Source: Planctomycetaceae bacterium (GTDB lineage Bacteria > Planctomycetota > Phycisphaerae > UBA1845 > UTPLA1). From it: 64,000 nucleotides of DNA. The position numbers and the translations under genes were made by a program. Positions within the stretch are counted from its first letter, which is position 1. Every line of letters begins with the position of its first letter. The stretch is from positions 124,001-188,000 of the forward strand of contig WYBU01000009.1 in the NCBI GenBank assembly GCA_011525745.1, written 5' to 3'. The notes below the pieces were generated by a model that was given only the letters and a program-made list of their open reading frames with translations, was not told where the DNA came from and ran no database searches. Below, one piece after another: positions 54,056-63,172 of the stretch.

Positions 54056-55060
54056 TCAGGCGCAGGTCAGCACCGGCCGCCGCGCAGTGTCCATCTCCGT
54101 TAACAGCACTTCGACCGCAGCGTGGTATTCACTCGCCGATGAGATCGATCGCACGCGCTGCTGGAACTTCGGGCAGCGACCGAAGTGCCTCGTGTACCAG
54201 CTTGTCCGCTGGCGGAACGCAATGCACGCCAGCCGTTCGCCGCGCAGCCGCAGCAGATGATCGAAGTGGCGGTTCATCAGCTCGATTCGATCGTGCGCCG
54301 ACGGCGGCGGCGGAACGCGGCCGGCCGTCAGCAGCGCATGAGCGTCGCGGAAGATCCACGGATCGCTCAGCGCCGCGCGGCCGATCATCACGCCGCGACA
54401 GCCCGTGACCGCCATCATGTTTCGTACGTCCTGCGGGCATTTCACGTCGCCGTTGCCGATGATGGGAATTCGCCGAACGGCTTCGACCACGCGCGCGATG
54501 CCGTCGAGGCTGACGCGGCCGGCAAACTTCTGCGCCGCGGTCCGGCCGTGCACGGTGACGGCCGAAACGCCGACGTCCTCGAAGCGCCGCGCCAGTTCCG
54601 GGGCGACGATCGAAGAATCATCCCAGCCGAGGCGCATCTTGACCGTGACCGGCAGGCGCACGCTGTTCACGACGCGCTGCGCCAGCGTCACCGCCAGGTC
54701 CGGCTGCCGCAGCAGCGCCGAACCGCCGTCGCGCTTGCAGACCTTGTCGACCGGGCAACCCATGTTCAGATCGATCACGGTCGCGCCGCGGGCGGCGCAC
54801 CATCGCGCGGCATGGGCCAGTTCGTCCGGTTCGCGGCCGTACAACTGAATGCACAGCGGGCGGTCGGCCGGATCGGTCTGCACCAGCTCGAGCGACTTGG
54901 TCGTGCCACGCAACAGGCCGCGCGGATTCACAAGATCGGTGCATGCCAGCCCGACGCCGCCCAGCGGGCGAACCGTCAGACGAAACGCCAGATCGCAGTA
55001 ACCCGCGATGGGCGAGAGCAGCAGGCGGGATTCGAGCCGTACGTCGCCGATGCGAAGCAT
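54056..55060 (-). CDS. dusB: tRNA-dihydrouridine synthase (DusB-like)
   Basis: A 334-aa flavoenzyme that reduces uridine in tRNA D-loops using FMN and NADPH. The TIM barrel begins LLSPIAGYCDLAFR. The catalytic cysteine lies in NMGCPVDKVCKRDGGSALL. TVKMRLGWDDSS, VTVHGRTAAQKFAG, PIIGNGDV and GCRGVMIGRAALSDPWIF are FMN and tRNA-binding parts of the family. ATG 55060 (MLRIGDVRLES) fits the domain start better than the earlier in-frame start at 55138. The dusB-type assignment is likely but not certain. Confidence 0.9.
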   Translation of the reverse strand: MLRIGDVRLESRLLLSPIAGYCDLAFRLTVRPLGGVGLACTDLVNPRGLLRGTTKSLELVQTDPADRPLCIQLYGREPDELAHAARWCAARGATVIDLNMGCPVDKVCKRDGGSALLRQPDLAVTLAQRVVNSVRLPVTVKMRLGWDDSSIVAPELARRFEDVGVSAVTVHGRTAAQKFAGRVSLDGIARVVEAVRRIPIIGNGDVKCPQDVRNMMAVTGCRGVMIGRAALSDPWIFRDAHALLTAGRVPPPPSAHDRIELMNRHFDHLLRLRGERLACIAFRQRTSWYTRHFGRCPKFQQRVRSISSASEYHAAVEVLLTEMDTARRPVLTCA

Positions 55061-55261
55061 GTCATCACACGTCAATGGTTCACTCGTGCCACAGGACCGC
55101 CGGCACGGGCAAGCGAGCGGCGGAACCGACTCACGCACATGAGTAGAGCTTCATCCGGTCGCCTGGCCGTGTGGAGTGCGAGATGGTCTGCCAGTCGTTG
55201 ACGTATTTTGCCGCACGACGTCCCACCGCACGAACGATCCGCAAGATATCATATCCGATGC

Positions 55262-56614
55262 ATGGCCCTGTCGTACTTCGCACTGCTGCTGTGCTCTCAA
55301 ACCGCGTTGGGCCAGTCGGCGCCCGCCTCTCCGCGTTGGGCCGACATCCTCGCGCCCGCCGCCGTCACCTGGCCGGCGCCGTTGCCGCGCGTCACCTGGC
55401 GGACCGATCTGTCGGCGGCGATTGACGAAGCGCGTCGCGATAGCCGGCCGCTGTTCGTCACGCTGCGCTGCCTGCCGTGCAAGCAGTGCGCCGATTTCGA
55501 CAAAGACGTGCTCGAAGGCGGCCCGCTGCTGGAGCCGCTGTTGCGGCAATTCGTCACCGTGCGGCTGACGGACATGCGCGAGTTGGACTTGCGCCTCCTG
55601 CCGGTCGCGCAGTGGCAGGACCTCGACTTGTCGTGGTGGGGGTGGTTTCTCGACCCGGCCGGGCGCGTGTATGGCGTCTTCGGCGGACGCGATGAGATTT
55701 CGGACACGACGCGCATTTCGGCGGCGGCGCTGGCGGCGACGCTGCGTCGAGTTCTCGACCATCATTACGACCCGCGGCGTTCTCAATGGAACATTGACGC
55801 GGCGGCGCCCGCGCTCGGTGGCAGGCCGCGAACTCCGGTCGATCTGCCCGGCTACGCCTCGTGGCGGCGGATCAAGCCGGCGGCGGCCGGCGCGGACAAC
55901 TGCCTGCATTGCCATAAAGTGGCCGAAATCCTGCGGCAGCCGGCCATCGACGCGGGGAGGTTCGACAAGCGGCGCGACTTCGACGACTGGCCGTTTCCCG
56001 AGAACGTGGGGCTGACGCTGGAGCGCGACGACGGGCTGCGCGTGAGAACAGTACGACCCGAGAGTCCGGCCGCGCGGGCCGGTCTGCGGCGCGGGGACGA
56101 GCTGGCCGCGGCGGGCGGGCGTCGCGTGTTCAGCCAGGCGGACTTCCGCGCGGCGTTGCATCAATCGCCGCGCGGCGACGCGCGCATCCCGATTGTGTGG
56201 CGGCGCGGGGCGGACGTGATGACCGCGGAGCTGGTCGTAGCCGAGGGCTGGCGCGTCGGCGAACTCGGCTGGCGCAAGTCTGTCGCCGAGGCCGCGATCG
56301 GCGCGCACATGGGATTCGGCTGGGCGCTGGCGGTACCGGCCGCGGAGCGGCGTGCGCTGGTTATCGCCGACGGCGCGATGGCGGTGCGTGCGTTTTTCGG
56401 CAAGAAGCCGATGGGCGGGGCGGCATTCGCGGCGGGTTTGCGGCCGCATCACGTCATCACGGCCGTCAACGGCCGGAGTCCCGATCTGTCGGATCGGCCG
56501 TTCAAGACATGGTTTCGCATGAATTTCGAGCCGGGGCAGGAGATCACGCTGACGGTGCGCGAGCGGGACGGTTCGCCACGGAGCATCAGCTATCGCGCGC
56601 CGGGGGTGGAGTGA
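55262..56614 (+). CDS. Exported protein with thioredoxin-like, haem-type CXXCH and PDZ-like parts
   Basis: A 450-aa protein with signal peptide (ALSYFALLLCSQTALGQ). Residues about 50-165 resemble a thioredoxin-like fold, with an unusual cysteine set Cys70-x2-Cys73-x2-Cys76 (CLPCKQC). CLHCH (214-218) is one c-type haem attachment motif. The C-terminal part has a PDZ-like domain (VRPESPAARAGLRRGDELAAA) and a second PDZ-like segment near 390-445 (AFAAGLRPHHVITAVNG). This suggests a periplasmic redox or chaperone-protease role. ATG 55262; ribosome site weak. Possible links to PDZ/thioredoxin Planctomycete proteins; function unknown. Confidence 0.72.
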   Translation: MALSYFALLLCSQTALGQSAPASPRWADILAPAAVTWPAPLPRVTWRTDLSAAIDEARRDSRPLFVTLRCLPCKQCADFDKDVLEGGPLLEPLLRQFVTVRLTDMRELDLRLLPVAQWQDLDLSWWGWFLDPAGRVYGVFGGRDEISDTTRISAAALAATLRRVLDHHYDPRRSQWNIDAAAPALGGRPRTPVDLPGYASWRRIKPAAAGADNCLHCHKVAEILRQPAIDAGRFDKRRDFDDWPFPENVGLTLERDDGLRVRTVRPESPAARAGLRRGDELAAAGGRRVFSQADFRAALHQSPRGDARIPIVWRRGADVMTAELVVAEGWRVGELGWRKSVAEAAIGAHMGFGWALAVPAAERRALVIADGAMAVRAFFGKKPMGGAAFAAGLRPHHVITAVNGRSPDLSDRPFKTWFRMNFEPGQEITLTVRERDGSPRSISYRAPGVE

Positions 56615-56645
56615 GAAACGTCGAAACGGCGAAACTGGGGCATCT

Positions 56646-57524
56646 TCATTCGGCTGACGCGAGCTTCGCCCGTGCGAGGTGCAGGAATTCCCGCCATTCG
56701 TCGGCGGTCAGCGACTCGGGGCGGCGACGGCCGTCCATGCACGCGTCTCCGAGCAGCGAATCGGCGGTTGCTCGGCCCACCCAGCCGGTCAGGATGTGCG
56801 ACAGCGTCTTGCGCCGCGTCTGGAAAAACCGCCGCACGAGTTCGACGTTGCGTCGGGCATCCGAGCGCTGCGGCGCGCTCATGTCGATGCGGATCAGACG
56901 CATCAGCGCCGACTCGACTTTCGGCGGCGGCCAGAAGGCCGTGCGCGGCACGATCGCCAGCCGCTCGCTGTGCGCGAGCCAACGGCATGCCAGGCCGGCC
57001 GGCCCGTAGTCTCGCGTGTTGGGCTTCGCCGTCAGGCGCTCGGCGACTTCGCGCTGAATCGAAAAGCACATGCGCACCGGCGGGCGATCCGCCTGCAACA
57101 GCGCGAGCAGCAGCGGCGTGGCGATGTCATAGGGCAGATTGGCCACGAGCTTGACCGGGCCGGACGCTTCATACAGCACCGCCGCCAGTTCCCGCGCGAG
57201 CGTCGACTGACCGGCCAGCGCGTCGCCGCGATGAAGCGTGACGTGGGGACAATCCGCGACGTGTCGGGCGGCGATCTCGGCCAACGTGGTGTCGATCTCA
57301 AACGTATGCACGCGACCGGCCCGCCCGGCCAGCAGTCCGGTCAGGCTGCCGGTGCCGGCGCCGACTTCGATAACGGTGTCCTCGCGCGACAGCTCCGCCG
57401 CGGCCAGCAGCTTGTCCATGTGGTGGCGATCGATCAGGAAGTGTTGTCCGTAGCGTTTGCGCGGCCGCGCGCCGGCTTCGGTCAGCAGTCGGCGGATGTC
57501 GCGTGCGGTTTGAAACGGGGGCAT
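56646..57524 (-). CDS. rsmA: 16S rRNA dimethyladenosine transferase RsmA/KsgA
   Basis: A 292-aa enzyme that dimethylates A1518/A1519 in 16S rRNA. The family start RPRKRYGQHFLIDRH is near residue 20-34. SAM motif EVGAGTGSLTGLL; acidic FEID; active-site NLPYDIATPLL (the NLPY motif). The C-terminal helical domain has VRRFFQTRRKTLSHIL. ATG 57524 was used because the upstream in-frame extension reads through a family C repeat (VTGLQPVRAN) at 57546-57578 and is not family-like. It is convergent with the PDZ gene, with a 31-bp gap. Confidence 0.94.
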   Translation of the reverse strand: MPPFQTARDIRRLLTEAGARPRKRYGQHFLIDRHHMDKLLAAAELSREDTVIEVGAGTGSLTGLLAGRAGRVHTFEIDTTLAEIAARHVADCPHVTLHRGDALAGQSTLARELAAVLYEASGPVKLVANLPYDIATPLLLALLQADRPPVRMCFSIQREVAERLTAKPNTRDYGPAGLACRWLAHSERLAIVPRTAFWPPPKVESALMRLIRIDMSAPQRSDARRNVELVRRFFQTRRKTLSHILTGWVGRATADSLLGDACMDGRRRPESLTADEWREFLHLARAKLASAE

Positions 57525-57545
57525 GAAGATGATCCGCGCGCCGTC

Positions 57546-57578
57546 ATTAGCGCGCACGGGCTGCAAGCCCGTGACACG
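57546..57578. repeat. Family C hairpin unit upstream of rsmA
   Basis: gcgcacgggctgcaagcccg, then tgacacgcgg. It explains the open frame upstream of the rsmA start and sits between divergent rsmA and the HTH gene. Confidence 0.7.
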
Positions 57579-57619
57579 CGGAGCGATTATAATCGCGTCT
57601 GACACGAACGGAGGCCGTC

Positions 57620-58099
57620 ATGCGATCCCACGAAGTCTTGCGCGACGCCGCCGAACGAGTCGGCGTCAAGGCCCTCGCCGCCGAGTTGCGTCTGTCGCCC
57701 GCACTCGTCTACAAATGGTGTCAGGAACCCGGCACCGAGGAAGTCGACGCCAGCGGCGCCCGGAATCCGCTCGACCGACTGGGCGAGATCATCCGCATCA
57801 CCGGACATCTGCCCGTCGTGGGCTGGCTCTGCCACGAAGCCGGCGGCTTCTTCGTGCAGAACCCCCGGCCGCGCGGCAAGGAGTCCCACAGCGATCTGCT
57901 GCTGGCGACGCAACAGGTCGTCGAGAGTTTTTCCCGCCTGCTGACCGAGGTCAGCCGCAGCATGGCCGACGACAATCAGATCAGCCCCGAGGAGGCCGAT
58001 CGCATTCGCGCGAGCTGGGAACGGCTCAAGTCGACCGGCGAGGCGTTTGTCGTGGCTTGCGAGCGCGGCGTGTATCAGAAGGGCGGCGGCGCCGACTGA
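57620..58099 (+). CDS. Small DNA-binding-like protein with N-terminal helix-turn-helix
   Basis: A 159-aa protein. VGVKALAAELRLSPALVYKW (about 15-34) is a good helix-turn-helix, of the type seen in CII-like regulators. A following region (RLGEIIRITGHLPVVGWLCH) and a C-terminal helix complete it. No nearby phage genes support a phage origin, and similar proteins occur as chromosomal genes in planctomycetes. ATG 57620. Function not known; a regulatory role is likely. Confidence 0.65.
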   Translation: MRSHEVLRDAAERVGVKALAAELRLSPALVYKWCQEPGTEEVDASGARNPLDRLGEIIRITGHLPVVGWLCHEAGGFFVQNPRPRGKESHSDLLLATQQVVESFSRLLTEVSRSMADDNQISPEEADRIRASWERLKSTGEAFVVACERGVYQKGGGAD

Positions 58100-58157
58100 C
58101 CTCTGACGCAGCGTCAGCCCGCACGATTCGTCGCCCTTATCGCTCCACAAGGTTCAA

Positions 58158-58227
58158 CATGGCCAGGCCCTCGCGTGGCACGCTTGTCGAAGACGCCAGG
58201 CCCCGACGGCACGAGGGCTTGACCATG
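58158..58227. repeat. Family A palindromic element, copy 3
   Basis: catggccaggccctcgcg (58158-58175) faces cacgagggcttgaccatg (58210-58227). Three arm positions differ, two of them G-U compatible. It lies between the HTH gene and the DUF4159 gene, about 110 bp before the latter. Confidence 0.85.
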
Positions 58228-58337
58228 CCACACGTGGAAGAGGGCGTATGCAGTTTCCGCACGATGCCTGACCGTCGCGGCCGTCGCGCGCGACACACGG
58301 TGCGAATTCCGCACGATTAATTCTCGGCGGTTTTGCG

Positions 58338-60095
58338 ATGATTCATTCGCCCCTGTGGCTGCTGATCGGCGCCGTGCTGGCCGGCGGCGGCGCGCCCGTC
58401 GCCGGCGAAGTGCCGTCCCTCGACGCCGAGACGCTCGACGGCGCGGTGCAACGCGGCATCTTCGCGCTGCTCGATCGCATCGAGGTCGAGTGTTTCGTGC
58501 GTTTTCGCAATCGTCCCGGCCGGCGGCCGCGATTCATCGAAATAACGGGCCGTCTGATTGAAGAGCGGGCGACGCACGTGCTGCTGCGCCTGTCTGACGG
58601 TTCCGAGCAGCGAATCGAGCGCGACGACATTCTCGTGATGCGGCAGCGCGGCCTGGTGCAGCCGGACATGGGCGAACCGCACAACGGCGGGCCGTCGGCG
58701 CTGATAGCCTTTGCGCTGCTGTCGGCCGACGTCAGCCCGAGACAGTCGCCGCTCAGCGCGCTGCTGGCGACGCTTGAAGAACATCCGCTCCCCGGCACCT
58801 ACAGCCGGGCGCTGCGGGCCGCCGCGTGGGCGCGCTGCGTCGAACGTGCCGGCCACGCGCGCGAGCGATCGCACTATCAGCGGTTGCTGAACATCGACGT
58901 GGCCTGGCTGGCGCAGGCCGCGCGGCCCAACGGCTACTACTCTTACGTCCGCGACGGCGACGCGCACGAGGACAACTCGGTGACGCAGTTCGCCAACCTG
59001 GCGATGGCCGCGGCGGCCGAAGCGTGGGCCGAAGTCCCGCCGCGCTACTGGGAGGCGGTGGAGCACCACTGGCTGTCGCTGCAATTGCCGAACGGCGGCT
59101 GGTCCTACAACGACGACAACAAGCAGCCACGGCCGTCGATGACCGTCGCCGGCGCGAACAGTCTGTACCTGGTGCTGGATCACCTTTACCCGCGGCTGGA
59201 GCGTCCTTATCGGCGCCTGGAGGGAGCGCGCGTCTTCGACTCGGTTCAGCAGAAACGCGCGCGTGTCTTTGAGGCGCTGCGCCGCGCGGACGCGGCGCTG
59301 GCGGCCGATCCCCCCGCGATCCGCGACTGGCATGGCTACAACCTCTTCGGTCTCGAGCGGCTGGGCATCGCCAGCGGGCGCATCGACATCGGCGGGCGCG
59401 ACTGGTTCATGTCGTACGCGCCGGAGCTGATCGGCCGCGAATGGGGTGGCGACGCCATCGCCGACTCGTTCGCGCTGATCTTCCTCGTGTTCGGCCGAGC
59501 GCCGATCTGGATTCAGCAGCTCGACTGGGGCGGGCGATCGATGGAGCGGCAGCGCAACGGCCGGGCGCTGCACTTCCTGACGAAGTACCTGTCGCGCACT
59601 TTCGAGAAGCCGCATCGCTGGCGCTGGATACCGGAGGATGCCGAGCTGAGCGCGCTCGAGGCGTCGCCGATTTTGTACATCGCCGGCGACGAGGCCCTGT
59701 CGCTCAGCAGCGCGTCGCAGGAGCGGCTGCGCGCGTACCTCGACCGCGGCGGCGCGCTGTTCCTTCACGCGGACCTGGCCGACAAACGATTCGTCGAGTC
59801 GGCCACGGCGATGTTCGAGCGGATGTATCGCGAGCAGGGCTGGCGTTTCCGGCAGTTGCCGGGGGACCACAAGCTGTTTTCGTGTTACTACGGGCGCGAA
59901 GGGGGCTGGAAATCGCCGCCGCCTTTGTGGGGATTGAGCGACGGTCAGCGTGAGCGAATACTCCTGTGCCCCGTCGACATCGCCGGCGCGTGGCACCAGA
60001 ACCTGATGCGGTTTCATCCCGATCTTTTTCAACTGATGGTCAACGTTCGCGTCTATCTTGCGCCGTCCTATCGAGCGCTTCGCGCGCGGCCGTAA
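58338..60095 (+). CDS. Squalene-cyclase-like repeat protein with C-terminal DUF4159
   Basis: A 585-aa exported protein (signal LWLLIGAVLAGGGAPVAG). The middle (about 105-330) has alpha/alpha repeats like prenyltransferase/squalene cyclase folds: YYSYVRDGDAHEDNSVTQFA and LSLQLPNGGWSYNDD. The C-terminus (about 430-585) resembles DUF4159: SPILYIAGDEALSLS, YLDRGGALFLHADLAD, LPGDHKLFSCYY, and FQLMVNVRVYLA. Such proteins are widespread in planctomycetes; function unknown. ATG 58338. Confidence 0.8.
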   Translation: MIHSPLWLLIGAVLAGGGAPVAGEVPSLDAETLDGAVQRGIFALLDRIEVECFVRFRNRPGRRPRFIEITGRLIEERATHVLLRLSDGSEQRIERDDILVMRQRGLVQPDMGEPHNGGPSALIAFALLSADVSPRQSPLSALLATLEEHPLPGTYSRALRAAAWARCVERAGHARERSHYQRLLNIDVAWLAQAARPNGYYSYVRDGDAHEDNSVTQFANLAMAAAAEAWAEVPPRYWEAVEHHWLSLQLPNGGWSYNDDNKQPRPSMTVAGANSLYLVLDHLYPRLERPYRRLEGARVFDSVQQKRARVFEALRRADAALAADPPAIRDWHGYNLFGLERLGIASGRIDIGGRDWFMSYAPELIGREWGGDAIADSFALIFLVFGRAPIWIQQLDWGGRSMERQRNGRALHFLTKYLSRTFEKPHRWRWIPEDAELSALEASPILYIAGDEALSLSSASQERLRAYLDRGGALFLHADLADKRFVESATAMFERMYREQGWRFRQLPGDHKLFSCYYGREGGWKSPPPLWGLSDGQRERILLCPVDIAGAWHQNLMRFHPDLFQLMVNVRVYLAPSYRALRARP

Positions 60096-60249
60096 CGCTG
60101 CGAACACAATACAAATTTTTCGATTCGGCCGCGGCCTTGATTCGCGCTGCGGCATCGGTTCTATTTCGGCGACCATGCAGGCGTAGGCGAGCGAGCCGCC
60201 AGGTGACATATAGGACCAATAGATCTTATGCCTTAACAAGGGACTGTGT

Positions 60250-60576
60250 TTGCAACCTATTGACAACACGAATGTTATAGAGCTTCGACGGAGGGCGAGA
60301 TCGCTTCGCACCTTGCTTCAAACCGGCCGTGCCGGAACCACTCCGGCGTTCATTGAGCAAGTCCGCCAAGCCCTGGCGGATCATGGTCTGATAAAGGTCA
60401 GGATTTCCGCCGCCAGCCGGTCCGATTGTCGCAATCTCGCCCAGCGGCTGGCCCATGCCACCGCGAGCGTGCTGGTCGACCTGACCGGTTACGTGGTCGT
60501 TCTATACTCCCCGGTCGCGGATGGCCGCCCCGCGCCCGGCGGGCCGGACGCGGCGAAGGATCGCAGCGAGCAATGA
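60250..60576 (+). CDS. YhbY-like RNA-binding protein (CRS1_YhbY domain)
   Basis: A 108-aa protein. IELRRRARSLRTLLQTGRAG, then FIEQVRQALADHGLIKVRI and VLVDLTGYVVVLYSP match the CRM/YhbY fold, with the ALxDHxLIKVR signature. YhbY binds pre-50S ribosomes. The usual GxxG loop appears as TGRAG. The start is TTG 60250 with aaggga upstream; no ATG or GTG fits. Its stop overlaps the M16 gene start (ATGA), so the two are coupled. A weak promoter-like pair, TTGATT-17-TCTATT, lies at 60137-60165. Confidence 0.8.
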   Translation: MQPIDNTNVIELRRRARSLRTLLQTGRAGTTPAFIEQVRQALADHGLIKVRISAASRSDCRNLAQRLAHATASVLVDLTGYVVVLYSPVADGRPAPGGPDAAKDRSEQ

Positions 60577-61820
60577 GCACCCCACAGGAATTCTTTCATC
60601 AACGGCTCAGCAACGGCGTGGAACTGGCCATCGAGCGGCTGCCCGGACGGCGCACCGTGGCGTGCGACATCCGCATGTTGACCGGCCTCGTGGATGAGCC
60701 GGACGAGCTGCTGGGCCTGGCGCACATCACGGAACAAACGATCTCGAAAGGCACCGCCGAGCATAGCGGACAGGCATTGTCCGACGCCTTCGACGCGATG
60801 GGCATTCAGCACGCGTCGTGGGTCGGGCGCGAGTCGTTCGGCTTTCGCTATCTGTGCCTTCCGGAATACGTCGGACCGGCCTTCGACCTTCACGCCGAGA
60901 TGCTGCGGCTGCCGAGCTTTCCCGACGAGTCGTGTCAGGTCGCCGTGGCGCTGGCCGGTCAGGAGCTGACCGCACTGGAGGATGAGCCGGACGAGTTGGC
61001 GCGGCGTGAGCTGGCGCGGCAGGCCTACGGCTCCAGGCTGGGCCGCCACGCACTGGGCAACGCGCGCACGCTGCGCAGCATCACGCGCGATCACGTGAGC
61101 GAATTCTGGCGGACGCACTTCGGCGCGGCGCGGCTTCAGGTCGTGCTGGCCGGTCCGCTGGAGCCGTCGCGCGTCGTCGATCAGCTCGAGCGCTCGTTCG
61201 CCGGATTCGGCAATCCGCCCGACGACGGTCGCCTGCCGAGGCCGATCGAGTTTTCGCCGGTGCGCACGCATCGGCATAAGGAGCTGGAGCAGGAGCAGAT
61301 ACACATGTGCTGGCCGGGCGTGCCGGTGCAGAGCGACGAGTTCGCGGTCGAGCGCGTTCTGCTGGCGATCTTGTCGGAGGGAATGAGCTCGCGGCTGTTC
61401 GTCGAGGTGCGCGAGAAGCTGGGGTTGGTTTATTGGGTGGGCGCGTGGCACGAGCATCCGCGCTCGGGCGGAATGATCTTCGTGGGCGCCTCGACCACGC
61501 CGCAGCGCTGCGACGAAACTTTCGGCGTGCTGCTGCGCGAGGTCGACCGCCTGGCCGAGGACATCACCGAAGACGAGCTGCGCCGCGCGAAGCGTGGCCT
61601 GATCGCCCGGACCGAGACGCACGGCGACATCACGCGGGCGCACGCGGCGGAGCTGGCTTCCGACCTGTTCTATTTCGGCCGGCCGAGGCCGATGGCGGCG
61701 AAGATCGCGCAGATCGAGGCGGTCACGGCCGACGACGTTCGCGGGTATCTGTCGCGCCATCCGCGCGATCGGCTCAGCGTGGTGACGCTGGGGCCGCGCG
61801 AGCTGAAGGCGGCGGGATAG
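60573..61820 (+). CDS. M16 peptidase-family subunit lacking the zinc motif
   Basis: A 415-aa protein with both M16 halves. The place of the zinc motif HxxEH reads His51-Ile-Thr-Glu54-Gln55, so the second histidine is Gln and activity is unlikely. The rest is typical: VREKLGLVYWVGAW, GGMIFVGASTTPQRCDE and VEREVLA-type second half. It overlaps the YhbY-like gene by 4 bp. With the intact M16 protein encoded 91 bp downstream it would form an active/inactive heterodimer, as known for some bacterial M16 pairs. Confidence 0.85.
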   Translation: MSTPQEFFHQRLSNGVELAIERLPGRRTVACDIRMLTGLVDEPDELLGLAHITEQTISKGTAEHSGQALSDAFDAMGIQHASWVGRESFGFRYLCLPEYVGPAFDLHAEMLRLPSFPDESCQVAVALAGQELTALEDEPDELARRELARQAYGSRLGRHALGNARTLRSITRDHVSEFWRTHFGAARLQVVLAGPLEPSRVVDQLERSFAGFGNPPDDGRLPRPIEFSPVRTHRHKELEQEQIHMCWPGVPVQSDEFAVERVLLAILSEGMSSRLFVEVREKLGLVYWVGAWHEHPRSGGMIFVGASTTPQRCDETFGVLLREVDRLAEDITEDELRRAKRGLIARTETHGDITRAHAAELASDLFYFGRPRPMAAKIAQIEAVTADDVRGYLSRHPRDRLSVVTLGPRELKAAG

Positions 61821-61911
61821 GACCGGCGGAAGCGATCGGGCCGATGCCCGCTTGCCGCAGTGGATTGCATGGTGACTCCCCGCCCGCGGGCGGACTTTCC
61901 GGGGTGGTTTC

Positions 61912-63150
61912 ATGACGTTTATTGACCAGGTTCTTCCTTCCGGCCTTCGCGTCGTCATCGAGCCGATGGATGCCGTCGCGTCGGCCGCGGCCGGGTTTCT
62001 GGTGCGCACCGGCGCCCGCGACGAAGTCCCCGAGCAGGCCGGCGTGTCGCACTTTCTCGAGCACATGTGCTTCAAGGGCACTCCGAAGCGCTCGTGGCAC
62101 GACATCACGATAGGCTTCGACGACCTCGGCAGCACCTACAACGCGTTTACGTCCAAGGAGCGCACGTTCTACTTCGGCTGGGTGCGCCGCGGCGATTTGG
62201 CGGCCCAGATCGAGCTGCTGGCCGACATGATGCGCTCGACGCTGCCGCCCGACGAATTCGCCACCGAGAAGAACGTCATCCTCGAAGAAATCGCCATGTC
62301 GCGCGATCAGATCGAGCACCACGTGTACGACCTGATCCATGAGCGCGCCTTCGACGGGCATCCGCTCGGCTGGCCGGTGCTCGGCGACGAAAAGACCGTC
62401 GCGCGCCTGACGCGCGACGAGATGCACGCCTACTTCTCGCAGCGCTATCACCCGGCCAACATGGTGCTGGTCGTCGCCGGCAACGTCGACCCGCGGGAAG
62501 TGCTCGACTTCGCCGAGCGGCTGTGCGACGGCTGGCCGGCGTCGGCGCCCCGGCCGCAGCGCGGCCTGCCCGGGCGCTTCGCGCCGGGAACGGCCATGCT
62601 GCATCTCGAGCGCTTCAAGCAGCATTCGGTATGCTGGTGCTATCCGGGGCCGGCGCTGATCGACGAGCGCGACAGCGAGGCGGCCGACGCGCTGGCGGCG
62701 ATCCTGGGCGGATCGAACTCGCGGTTCTTCTGGAACATCGTGCAGCAGGGGATTGCGCCGGTGGCTTCGGCGTGGCGGGTCGATTACTCGGATTGCGGCC
62801 TGATGGTGCTGTTCGGTTTTTGCGAACCGGAACATGCCCCCGCGCTTTCGGTGGCGTTGCAGCGCGAGGCCGAGCGCGTGACCCGCGAGGGCGTCACCGA
62901 CGAGGAGTTGGGCCGCGTCAAGAACCGCCGGCGTACGTCGCTGGTGGTCGAGGCCGAGTCGCCATACCATCGGCTGACGCAACTGGCGGATGACGTGGAT
63001 GTGTTCGGCCGACCGCGCACGGTGGCCGAACGCATGGAGGCGGTGGAGTCGCTGACGCGCGAACGGCTGGCCGAGTATCTGGAGCGCTGGCCGATCACGC
63101 GCGACGGCCTGATGGTCAGCGTCGGCCCGCGCCGCTGGCCGGAGGCGTAG
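61912..63150 (+). CDS. M16 zinc peptidase, catalytic subunit
   Basis: A 412-aa metalloprotease. HFLEH at 47-51 holds the two zinc histidines and the catalytic glutamate. The downstream zinc Glu lies in EKNVILEEIAMSRD (about 120-130). GTPKRS, then SQRYHPANMVLVVAGNV, and the second half RLTQLADDVDVFGRP are typical of M16B proteins. ATG 61912 begins MTFIDQVLPSGLRVV. No signal peptide, so likely cytoplasmic. It pairs with the degenerate subunit upstream. Confidence 0.93.
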   Translation: MTFIDQVLPSGLRVVIEPMDAVASAAAGFLVRTGARDEVPEQAGVSHFLEHMCFKGTPKRSWHDITIGFDDLGSTYNAFTSKERTFYFGWVRRGDLAAQIELLADMMRSTLPPDEFATEKNVILEEIAMSRDQIEHHVYDLIHERAFDGHPLGWPVLGDEKTVARLTRDEMHAYFSQRYHPANMVLVVAGNVDPREVLDFAERLCDGWPASAPRPQRGLPGRFAPGTAMLHLERFKQHSVCWCYPGPALIDERDSEAADALAAILGGSNSRFFWNIVQQGIAPVASAWRVDYSDCGLMVLFGFCEPEHAPALSVALQREAERVTREGVTDEELGRVKNRRRTSLVVEAESPYHRLTQLADDVDVFGRPRTVAERMEAVESLTRERLAEYLERWPITRDGLMVSVGPRRWPEA

Positions 63151-63172
63151 GCCCGACCGGAGCAGGCCTGAT

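Noticed and set aside
57525-57605. N-terminal extension of RsmA
   Set aside because: It encodes a translated family C repeat (TGLQPV) and has no family similarity, so the ATG at 57524 is preferred.
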